Positions 11,865-21,820 of a stretch of 64,000 nucleotides of DNA are shown here, in pieces. Source of the stretch: Meandrina meandrites (taxonomy: Eukaryota > Cnidaria > Anthozoa > Scleractinia > Meandrinidae). The position numbers and the translations under genes were made by a program. Every line of letters begins with the position of its first letter. Position 1 is the first letter of the stretch. Location of the stretch: assembly GCA_963693305.1 (NCBI GenBank), contig OY855914.1, positions 7,645,001-7,709,000 on the forward strand, read 5' to 3'. The notes below the pieces were generated by a model. The model saw only the letters and a program-made list of their open reading frames with translations. It made no database searches and was not told the origin of the DNA.

Positions 11865-12342
11865 TCGGGGGTGGAAGCGGAATCATGAATCATAGCTGTA
11901 AAATTGGTAGGAATCACAAATCTTCGTGTTTAAAACTTGGGAATCATGAATAACGAGAGATGGCTAAAAGAATCATGAATAACAAATGAATATGTTTCCA
12001 TAGAATGCAAACTACGAAACTTCTTAACAGTTATATCACAGAAATGGCCGAAAATAGCATTTCCGAGCGTCTAATTTTCAAAAATTTCTGGGAGAGCATG
12101 CCCCCAGACCCCCCTACAGGAAAACACTGAAAACGCGATTCAAATCTTCATCTCTTACCTATCAACTTGACCGTGATTAGGTATGTTACACACAGTGAAG
12201 TTATTTTCAAAACTGGATGAAAACAGTGACAAATGAATCATGAATATTGAATGAAATTTTTAAATGAAACATTAACCATTGAGGTAAAACAAGATAGGAA
12301 TCATGAATATCCAAAGTCCAATGATTCCACTTCCACCCCCGA
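11865..12342. mobile_element. MITE with 8-bp target duplication
   Basis: The ends are TCGGGGGTGGAAGCGGAATC and its complement, flanked by perfect 8-bp repeats ATTTAGAA (11857-11864, 12343-12350). An 8-bp duplication fits hAT or P-type elements. The body repeats the word GAATCATGAAT and has no coding capacity. Confidence 0.8.
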
Positions 12343-12582
12343 ATTTAGAACCAGACCTACAGATTCACTTATCAAATTCTGCTACTTTTATTCTTTACAA
12401 GCTAAATCACTGAAAACACAATTTATCTCCAGCTTTTAGAAAGGCGTTCACAAATGGATTATTATTAGTAATTATTCGCTCAGTAATTATACATGATTCT
12501 GTCAAGGAAAATATCATCCCATCAGTTTCCGAAGAAAATTGGGTGTCTCATTTCCAAACGCGGCACTTTAATGAACCCTTAA

Positions 12583-12909
12583 GGTGGCTCAGAACAGTTT
12601 CCTGCATTTTTCAACACCTCAATTTTGACGGATCAATGCCAAAAGTCTTTTTCAGTTGACCCAACAATTATGGTATCAAACAGATGCCCAATGGCCGGTA
12701 AACAAGTTATGGCTATTTTTTGGACATTGCTAGGTACCATGGCAACAGTATAACCTGTTAAAAACACCCTTAATTTTAGCTTTAAGTGCTTATAACTCGA
12801 AAACAAGTCCGGTGACCCCCATTTTTTATTATCGAAATGTAATCAACAGTATAAGATGCAACTTTCTGCAAAGTTTTAAAAAAATCTGCAAATGGCGTTC
12901 AGAGCCACC
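12583..12909 (-). mobile_element. TTAA-flanked MITE with GGTGGCTC ends, copy 1
   Basis: The 327-bp element runs from GGTGGCTCAGAAC to GTTCAGAGCCACC with TTAA on both sides (12579-12582, 12910-12913). It is an inverted, diverged relative of the element at 12930-13256. Confidence 0.75.
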
Positions 12910-12929
12910 TTAAATTTACGAAAATTTAA

Positions 12930-13256
12930 GATAGCTCTGAACCCCATGTGCAGATTTTTTTAAAACTTTGCCAAAAGTTGCATCTTGTCTTGTTGATCAA
13001 AATTTCATGATAAAAAATTGGGGTCACAGGGCTCGTTTTTGAGTTAGAAGCTCTTAAAGCTGAAATTAAGGGTGTTTTTAACAGGTTGTAGTGTTGCTAT
13101 GGTAACATATTGTGTAATGAAAAAGACAACAACGTGTTCACCAATCATTGGGCATTTGTTTGACACTATGATTGTAGCATCAACTGATAAAGATTGGTTA
13201 AAATGACAGATCGAAATCTAAGTCTTGGAAAGTGTTGGAAACGGTAGCCAGCCACC
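12930..13256 (+). mobile_element. TTAA-flanked MITE with GGTGGCTC ends, copy 2
   Basis: This is a diverged copy of 12583-12909 in opposite orientation, with TTAA at 12926-12929 and 13257-13260. Only 12 bp separate the two TTAA sites, so the pair forms a palindrome of nearly 700 bp. Confidence 0.7.
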
Positions 13257-13382
13257 TTAAATTCAGATCAGGAAGCGATCATTTCTGAGTTGCGAAGTTT
13301 AGAAAATGCGCCAGCTCAATCGAATTCTTTGAACGACCTGATAACTGAGCTCGAAATATACGCAGCGGCTAAAAAACTTAAA

Positions 13383-14062
13383 AACAAGAAGTTGCTATAG
13401 CAACTTAAAACCGCGCTTATAATTAACAGCTTTCTTTCTCAAAAGTCACGGTTAAATTTAATCTGTTTGCATTATGAGTAACGGATTAGCAAAGTAGTCA
13501 CGTTAGTCACACAATCCGAGTTTACGTTGTCCCCGGCTATCTTTAGCTTGGGGTTTTTTCCCTTCTAATGACGTAACCCCTGCACGTTCGGGCACGCTCA
13601 ATTGTTTACTTAAGCAAATATTTCATTTCCTTTCAAATATTTGAACTCACTTCAAGGAAATAGCCAAAGAATTCACTTCGATTGCCTAAACCCACAAGAA
13701 ATACTCGCAGAAGAGGAAACAAATTAAATTAATGACCGTCGCTTCTGCCGACATAAACATGCAAATGAAACACAATGTTATTTGTCACGTAACGAAAGTG
13801 AAACCTGCAACATCAGCGCATTCCATGGCTGACGTAATACCTTTTTCAGTGTATTCAACATTCGCTTTGAATCAAACGCTTCGATAAAACCAAAAGAAAA
13901 TATACTTAATACACAATAAAGAAAACAATATCCGCAACATTTTCCGTACAGTCATGTTTCAACAGCTTTTGGCGAATAAACATCACAGGTTGCGTGATTC
14001 AGTCCCGATCACGATTTGGCCGAGTGGAGGTTTGTGTCTGGTCACCGACAAAAAAAATAATA
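13383..14062 (-). mobile_element. Palindrome-ended element, copy II (lacks GC-rich terminus)
   Basis: This is the same family as 481-2125, inverted. It begins with AAGTTGCTATAGCAACTT and runs to the GTCACCGAC region, then passes directly into copy III, lacking its own GC-rich terminal palindrome. Confidence 0.75.
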
Positions 14063-14860
14063 ACAAGAAGTTGCTATAGCAACTTAAAACCGCGCTTATA
14101 TTTGTGGCTAATTAACAGCTTTCTTTCTCAAAAGTCACGGTTAAATTTAATCTGTTTGCATTATGAGTAAAGGACTAGCAAAGTATTCACGTTAGTCACA
14201 CAATCCGAGGGTTACGTTGTCCCCGGATAGCTTCAGTTAGCTTGGGGGTTTTTCCCTTCTAATGACGTAACCCCTGCACGTTCGGGCACGCTCAATTGTT
14301 TACTTAAGCAAATATTTTTTTTCCTTTCAAATATTTGAACTCACTTCAAGGAAATAGCCAAAGAATTCACTTCGATTGCCTAAACCCACAAGAAATACTC
14401 GCAGAAGAGGAAACAAATTAAATTAATGACCGTCGCTTCTGCCGACATAAACATGCAAATGAAACACAATGTTATTTGTCATGTAACGAAAGTGAAACCT
14501 GCAACATCAGCGCATTCCATGGCTGACGTAATACCTTTTTCAGTGTATTCAACATTCGCTTTGAATCGAACGCTTCGATAAAACCAAAAGAAAATATACT
14601 TTATACACAATAAAGAAAACAATATCCGCAACATTTTCCGTACATTCATGTTTCAACAGCTTTTGGTGAATAAACATCACAGGTTGCGTGATTCAGTCCC
14701 GATCACGATTTGGCCGAGTGGAGGTTTGCGTCTGGTCACCGACATAAAAAAAAATAATAATAAATCCCGTGTAAAACAAGAACCGCGCTCGGCCCATGGC
14801 CGCGCGGTTAATAAATCCCGTGTAAAACAAGAACCGCGCTCGGCCCATGGCCGCGCGGTT
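14063..14860 (-). mobile_element. Palindrome-ended element, copy III, with duplicated terminal hairpin
   Basis: This copy lies head-to-tail behind copy II. Its GC-rich terminal hairpin unit of 51 bp occurs twice in tandem (hairpins 14781-14809 and 14832-14860). The interior is nearly identical to copy II. Confidence 0.75.
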
Positions 14861-15553
14861 AATAAAAAAACTCCGTTTTCAGACAAAATCAAAAACGAAA
14901 TGATCAAATCCAGCTTAAACCAGTTAATGCCTGTTTATTTGAAATTATTTAATACGGCTCTAAGATCGGGCACTGTGCCTCAAACATGGTGTAATGGTCT
15001 TATCACACCAATTTTTCAAAATGGGACTTACGTGGAATCTGTGTTTCTAGCTGTCTTGGGAAATTATTTTGCTCAATTCTCAACCAAAGACTTCTTGAAC
15101 ACGTCCAGTCACTTGAGATACTTCATAAATCTCAAATTGGGTTTTTATCAAATAATCAAACAGCGGATCACGTTTTTACGCTGCGGACATTAATAGATAA
15201 GTATGTCGATTGTCATCAAACGAAAGTATATATGCGTGTTTTGTCGACTTTAGAAAAGCATTTGATTCGGTATGGCACGTTGGACTTCTATACAAGCAAA
15301 TTTATGTCCGAGGAAATTTCTACAATTTAATAAAAAGTTTTTACTCGAACTCTACCTGCTCTATAAGAATTGGCAATAACAGAACGCGCCCTTTTCGGTA
15401 TGCGAGAGGTGTACGCCAAGGGTGTATTTTTAGTCCTTTGCTCTTTAACCTATACGTTAACGATTTAGCTTTTTCTTTATACAGTGTTCTATCCGATCCG
15501 TTCATACTGCCAAATGGCACCAAACTCAACTCCCTTTTTATGCAGACGACTTA

Positions 15554-15748
15554 GGGCGCGTTCGTTTGGGAATACTCTGGAATAAGAATATATTCTGGAA
15601 TATATTCCGGCTATTCTACTCCTGGGAGCAGAATAGCCAGAATGGAAATCCAAGTATTCCGGAATAGGAAGAGCAGCCAATTAAACGAACGCTAACTTCC
15701 ATTATTCCAATTATTCTTATTCCGGATTGATCCCAAACGAACGCGCCC
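15554..15748. mobile_element. 195-bp MITE with TTA target duplication, inside the LINE YADD codons
   Basis: The ends are GGGCGCGTTCGTTTGGGA and its complement, flanked by TTA (15551-15553 and 15749-15751). A 3-bp TWA target and GG-type ends fit PIF/Harbinger. Removing it restores the LINE frame immediately after Tyr-Ala-Asp-Asp-Leu. Confidence 0.85.
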
Positions 15749-16412
15749 TTAATTATTTTATCACGATCAAAACTAGGATTGCAAAATTGTCTTAACAAGT
15801 TATCTTCATATTGCAACTCCTGGATGCTAAACATAAACCCTAAGAAAACCAAAATAATGATTTTCCAACGACGTACAAAACGATATGATTATGCTTTTTA
15901 CGTAGGCAGTGAAAAAATAGACATTATTCAAGACTATACCTATTTAGGGACTCGCATCTCATCTTCAGGAAATTTTACACTCTCACTTGAACACCTACGA
16001 CAAAAAACTCTTCATGCTTTGTTTAGCCTGTGACGACACACGGACTTCAATAAACTGAAACCTTCAATAGCATGTAAAATTTTCGATTCAAAGATCTTAC
16101 CAATCTTAACCTACAACAGTGAAGTTTGGGGTGCCTTTGTGAAATCAGACTTTAAGTCGTGGGACTTTTCCCCAATTGAGAGAACTCACTTACACAGTCA
16201 CTTACAGTTTTGTAAACGATACTTAGAAGTACATAACAAAGCATCCAATATTGCATGCAGAGCTGAACTTGGTAAATTCCCACTGATCATTGATATAAAT
16301 AAGAAGATACTAAGTTATCTAAATTACCTACACCAAAAGGATGAAAACTCTATAGTCGGACAAGCCTGAGATATTTCGATAGATCTTAATGATAACGGAA
16401 AAAATAGTTTTT

Positions 16413-16940
16413 TTATTAATTTACGGGACAAATTACATACAGTGCTTACAGTAGAATTACTTACATCACAGTACATTAAGTTACAATGCGATTAAATTAA
16501 AAAAGGAAGCCTAATTTTAATAATACACGTTACTAGCAATATCAATGAATTAGTTTGGCTAAACCCAATGCTTTAACGATGTTTATCTTGCCGAGTAAGG
16601 TGAGCTTTCTTCTTTTCCAACTTTGTAACGTTTGTCCTAAAGTGCGAATTTTCTCTTCGAAATTAACCTTATCGGTAAGCAGGGGGTCATATGAAAAATG
16701 TACGCCGAGGGCGTGAACAGAGCCTTGCGGCCATTTGAAACCAAATGGCTTATCGTTGCGATTTCTCCAAGAACCTAGTCACATTGCTTCAGTTTTGTGT
16801 TTATTGATTTCTAGGCCACTAACTTCCTTGAAGTCTTCTAAGATCTTTATTAAATGGGGGACAGACTCGAGATCTCGCACCAAAACCGTAGTGTCATCTG
16901 CGTACTGTGTACTTTTTATTTCACTTTTTATTTTTTATTA
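16413..16940 (-). mobile_element. 5'-truncated L1/Tx1-like LINE fragment
   Basis: The minus strand encodes QYADDTTVLVRDLES, a GLEINKHKTE-type motif, ALGVHFSYD and an SWKRRKLTLLGKI motif: the RT palm and thumb of a different LINE family, closest in style to the LINE at 44.5-49.5 kb. The flanks carry AAAATAGTTTTT at 16401-16412 and 16941-16952, a target duplication. The fragment starts almost at YADD. Confidence 0.75.
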
Positions 16941-17670
16941 AAAATAGTTTTTACTCTAGGGTAATGAAAATAAAAGAATACTATAATTTTTATAATTTTA
17001 ACTATAGTTCATTAAATGATTGTAAAGTTAAACAATATATTAATGTCATGAAACAGAAGTATATTTCACATTGGAACCAAACCCTACAAAACTCGCAAAA
17101 ACTTAGTTTTTATAACACTATTAAAAATAATTCTAGCCCTTTTACCAACTTAGTTTTAACAAGAAGAAACCCTCTAAGGAAAACATTATTAAAACTGAGA
17201 ATAAGCTGTCACAAACTTAGGATCGAAACAGGTAGATACGACAATATACCTCGAAACGAAAGACTATGCCACTTCTGCAATTGCAACAACATTGAAGATG
17301 AAACCCACTTTTTGTTAGATTGCTCAGCTTATTCTCGGGTACGAGACATATTCTTCTCTAAAATAGAATCCAAACTCCCATTACTACGACTACTACCACG
17401 CGAAACCTTAATATCACATCTTATGAATTCCACTGACTACTTTGTAAACACTCAGCTGATTTCATTTATCTCGACATGCTTTGAATTAAGAGACAATCTC
17501 GTTACAATGATCACAACCTCAGATAGTTAAAATGAACAATTGTTGTAATTCTTTTATTTTGTTTTATATTATTTTCTATTTTACTAGATACATTAGTTAA
17601 AGAATTAATAAGTAATTAAATTAAAGTAGCTTTTGCAATACTATAATCTTATGTAGTCATGCAAATAAAG

Positions 17671-19430
17671 CTTGTTGCTGTTGTTGAATCTCTTAAAAGT
17701 TTTAAGCCTAAAGCTTGTGAACTTTTAAATTCATTTTCTCAGGCTCTGTTAAGAAATTGTTTTACCAAAATTATTTACACTTTATTGCAAACTTTTGTGG
17801 TTACTGCTTCATATATCTTATCAAAAGAAATCTTTTCTAACAACACTAAACATCGAAAACAAATTTCGAAGTTCCACTGAATGACAAAATCACTTAAAAG
17901 ACGATTTTACAAAATGACTAAACGTAAGATTTTGCCTACAGGGGGGTAGCGACCATATACGCACGTAGCACGTACGTACGTGCTAACCTACAGAAATCTA
18001 AAAAGATACACATTTTTAGCGAAGAGCATCTTTTTTGCCGGACAGAGTTTTTCTCACTACGCTACCGGGATTTTGTGATATTACTTATGATTAAATACAC
18101 TATTCAGTTCAATACGGAAGTTCAAAACCCAGTCATCACTATGCAAATAACAAAATGAATTAAACAAAAACAAAACAGATCAAAATCCACCAATCGCAAC
18201 ACACAGACTTGACCTTTTTAACACCCTGGATTGAGAGGTGTGCAGCGTAAAACGCAATCATTTGAGTTTTGGACTTCAGAGTTCACGTATCTTTGACCAT
18301 CCTCGGAAACCCAGGGCTACAAAGAAGTGGGAAGAGAAGGGAGGTGTTTTGAGTTTTGAGAATGAGAAGCCTTAGACTTTAGTCGAGACCCTCGATTTCA
18401 CAAGGCAGGCATATATATGGCCCTGATCACTTGATCTGCTCACGTATCCTGTGTTAACCTGCTGAATGAGATTAAAACCTCTCCTCGCAGCACTATGAGT
18501 GCGGAGAGGTTGTCCGCCCTGGCAACTCTCCACATTGATAAGCATAAGGCGAGATGTCGACATTGACAATGTGGTTTTGAAATTTGCCCGTCTGAAGGGA
18601 AGACGTTTTTCCCTTTGCTTGTAAACACTGGAAAACACTGTTAAAACCTACTAGTAATAGTCCCAAGGTTGACACTTGCACAAGATAAGTTACTTATTAC
18701 TGAACGTTTTTCCATGTTCTGATATATGAAACTGTCCCCAGGAAATCGTGGGAAAACATCATTTCCGAGCCACTAAAAATAAAAATTTCCTCGGGGGCAC
18801 CCCCCCCCCCCCCTAGCGGCTCGCACCTTCGCCACTCGCTTATATTGGCCTTTATTACGTACTCCACGAAAAATGCACGCTACGCCTCTAGCCTTCCCTT
18901 GTCCCTGTAATACCCAATGCATTGCTGCATTCTCCTTCTCATTTCGATAAATCGCCGCAGTAACTGACAAGAGAACACGATCATTTTGTTGCGCCATATT
19001 CAGTCCAGTCGGTGCTCACTGCGGTGTGTTCCTGCTTCCCGCCAATTTTGCTTAGTATATGTACCTAGTAACCGAGAGTGAATTCATAACTCATACCCTT
19101 ACTCTGGTTCAACGACAGCCCGCAATCATTGGAAATAACGGATTAAAAAAATCATTGACGACATGGGTGCAGAGACAATATCACGAGATGATTTCCTTTT
19201 ACGTGTTTTATTTGATTTTTATTAGTTTTTTTTCCACGTAATCCCCAACTGAAAACTGTTTCATGTTCCCTTGTTCCCCGAAACCCCTGGGAGACCCTCC
19301 GTACAAATGCGGATACCTTTGTCCTATGGTAACAATGTTTCGTATCAGAGATTGCAATGTTTTAGATCCGTTAAGAAAAGGAATCACCCCCACCCCCTCC
19401 CCCGTCATCATGTGAACCTAATGTTTTCAT
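17671..19430. other. Unassigned intergenic DNA
   Basis: No exon, RNA gene or clear repeat end is recognisable. Minor features are a CACGTACGTACGTG palindrome near 17975 and a C tract near 18798-18813. Three overlapping minus-strand frames at 18.37-18.68 kb have no domain. Confidence 0.45.
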
Positions 19431-19947
19431 TGCATATGCATGACTTGATATGTAGCGCGTTACGGTTAGTGCTCGAACATAACCAGGGACGATGCCCCGT
19501 GAATTTGTACACCGATCAAGGAAACGAATTCCACAACAAACACATGAAACGTTTGTTGGACGAGTACACTGATCAGTATTCTACCGAAGGAGAGTCCAAA
19601 GCCTCCGTTTCAATCGCACGCTGAAGGAACTCACCTACAATTACATGACGGACCACAACACCCCAAAGTACTCAGACGCTTTACACGAACTAGCGGACAG
19701 ATACAACCAACGCATCATGACGGACCACAACACCCAAAAGTACTTAGACGCTTTACACGAACTAACGGACAGATACAACCAACGCATACATTCAAGCATT
19801 CAAATGGCCCCCGCCGACGGGAACAACTACAATGCCGAGGAGGTTTGGGAAAGGTTGTCCAAACCTACGGTCCCGTTGAACCCTTACAGATTTCAATCGG
19901 AGGATTTCGTCAGAACCACCAAGTTGCTGAGGAAGGAGAAGAAATGA
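19431..19947 (+). pseudogene. Polinton/Maverick-type integrase fragment (broken)
   Basis: The translation carries NLYTDQGNEFHNKHMKRLL, which holds the second Asp of a DDE integrase, then a Lys-Ala-Ser stretch where the catalytic Glu and FNRTLK block belong, then YN-R-HSSI-MAP, as in the rve integrase of Polinton (Maverick) elements. The first catalytic Asp region is absent, a frameshift lies at about 19612, and a 72-bp in-frame segment is duplicated (19645-19716, 19717-19788). No other Polinton genes are nearby. I infer a dead fragment. Other rve-bearing elements such as Ginger are a weaker alternative. Confidence 0.65.
19645..19788 (+). repeat. 72-bp tandem duplication inside the integrase relic
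   Basis: Two adjacent 72-bp units begin ATGACGGACCACAACACCC, differ at only a few bases and keep the frame (24 codons each). Confidence 0.9.
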
Positions 19948-21400
19948 GGCGCGTTCGATTTCAAGAGTGCCAAGGGGGCGTGGACACGAGCCGTGTCCAC
20001 CAGGGAAGAGTTCCAGGGGTTCTGGAACCCCCCTTTTGTCGATAACCTCGACTATAATTTTAAGAACAAACAATTATCCGAAGACTCTTCTAAACTGCGC
20101 GGGATAAGACTTTGATTTTGAAGAAAAGAAACTTAATTTAAAAAGGCATCGCATGCCACATCAAGGGTCACAATATTAAAAGGATTCTTTAAAAGTGGAC
20201 AGATCGTGCAGTATTTGATGAAGTATGTAATGTATCCAACAACCATTACTGTAACTAGTAACTTATCAGGCCATTTAATGCTATTAAAATCTCTTCAGGA
20301 ATCGAGATTTGCAATCCCCTCTTAGAAATTCTACGTGAGATTATTGAAAATTTGTGCTCAGAATTAAGGAAAACCCAAATCTGAGGAGCATGTCCCCGGA
20401 CCCCTCCTAGCAAGGAGCGTCTCTGGCGCTCGATTGTCAATCGGGTCAGCAATGATACATAATAACCACTCTATGCAAAAAGGCTGGCAACGCCCCTGTA
20501 CACGGTGGTGTACACGGACGGGGTGAATTATTGCACGCTAGAAGATTAGCAACGTCATAAGAAGCTGAGCTGATCAGAATCGAGTCTTCATGAAACGCTT
20601 AACCTTCTGCAAGGGAACCTGGTTTAATCTCGGTTATTGTATCTGAATTACAATAAACTATACTGTAACATTGATGTCTCTTAGAATAAACAATCTTTGG
20701 TCTATAAAATATATCTGTGAAAAAAATACAATTATGTGTACAAAGTAGTTACTAATTATTGCTATACCTACAAAATGTGTTCGAGAAATACAACTTCTTC
20801 TAAAAATATCTGTTTTTAGTTCACAGGGAACGCCCAATATTGACTATAAACTATAATTTATGTCGTCCAGACGACTTTTCTGTATTTGGTTCGTAATAAA
20901 TTATTTGCTGTCAAATGATTCATAGATAGATAGATAGAAAGCACTTTATATTTACAATAAATAGCAATCTTCTAATCCAAACTTCATTTCCTATTCTGAA
21001 TAATTTACTATTCTAATATAATAATTTACAATTTACTACTCTAAATCTTAAATTGATCATTCATTTATTGTAAATTTCGCTTTTCAAGCGAAATTTATCA
21101 GGAAGGTCGTGAGGGGTTAAGGCAATGATCCCTCATAAAGAAATTTTAACAAAACAGCTAATTCTTAAAAAGTGAAAACCAATGAACAGAGATTTCTGTG
21201 TCAATTCTGTGGACGCCTGAAAGAGACCTGAAGTGCTTGAACTGAAGATGTAAGGTAATGTAATTGTTCAGGACACTGCGCAATAATATGCTGAAATAAA
21301 AACACAATTTTCTTGTTTAAGTATCAAACTAGACATGTGCAAACCAAATTGTCATATCAAAGGGAACAGAAAGTGGTTTATTCTTAAGAGCATATTTTTT
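19948..21400. other. Unassigned DNA downstream of the Roco gene
   Basis: There is no recognisable gene. A perfect 11-bp hairpin AAATTTCGCTT-TTC-AAGCGAAATTT lies at about 21074-21098, and a short GATA microsatellite near 20923-20938. Confidence 0.45.
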
Positions 21401-21432
21401 TGTGACAAATGTGAATAAAATGTAATGACAGA

Positions 21433-21438
21433 TTTATT
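21433..21438 (-). promoter_or_regulatory. AATAAA poly(A) signal overlapping the stop codon
   Basis: On the minus strand the last codons read GAA TAA ATC, so the hexamer AATAAA contains the TAA stop. This would give a very short 3'UTR if it is used. Confidence 0.4.
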
Positions 21439-21820
21439 CATTACATCCGATATAAAATTGGAAATATCTCAATTTTGAGCAGTGATTTAATACCTGGGAG
21501 ACATGACATGATCGATATACATGACCTACTGAGATGTACTGAGCTATACCTTGTATTGCAGGTTGAAGACTAACGTAGTGTAGCTCATGAACATGTCCCA
21601 GTACAAGTGGCTTGGTACTGTCAACAGGACGATCTGGCCTGATAGTAAGGTCACCGTGATGTGGCAGACTGCTGATGACGTCAATGAATGTTTGATAGCA
21701 GTTTGCTGCAGCATAGAGAATCACGTGATCTCCCCAAGTGCCATCTTGCCGCATGTTTGTGAGGTAATCATCCCATGATCGATATCCATGGACAAAGTTA
21801 AACAGATCTGTTCCATCCAG
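21434..21820 (-). CDS. Terminal exon: C-terminal half of OTU domain
   Basis: The acceptor is CTCTTGCAG before CTGGATGG. It encodes about 128 residues with the OTU signature region GTWGDHVILYAAANCY and the catalytic-type histidine in HELHYVSL. The TAA stop lies at 21436-21434. A possible donor (CCCAG before GTATTAAA, near 21490) would allow a longer transcript, but no further exon is visible downstream. Confidence 0.75.
   Translation of the reverse strand: MDGTDLFNFVHGYRSWDDYLTNMRQDGTWGDHVILYAAANCYQTFIDVISSLPHHGDLTIRPDRPVDSTKPLVLGHVHELHYVSLQPAIQGIAQYISVGHVYRSCHVSQVLNHCSKLRYFQFYIGCNE

Larger units (their letters stand above)
14861..17670 (+). mobile_element. Degenerate CR1/Jockey-type LINE (reverse transcriptase and C-terminal region)
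   Basis: This is a 5'-truncated LINE in several frames. RT fingers (LITPIF and following) come first, then DFRKAFDSV, then GVRQGC-FSPLLFNLYVNDL, then the catalytic FYADDL at about 15535-15553. The thumb/connection region is near 15755-16370. The C-terminal part has a CHFC...HFLLDC zinc-knuckle-like motif near 17265-17325. The 3' end near 17670 is AATAAAGCTTGTTGCTGTTG. Stops and frameshifts are present, and two later insertions (15554-15748, 16413-16940) split it. It is non-functional. The clade is assigned from motifs only. Confidence 0.8.
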
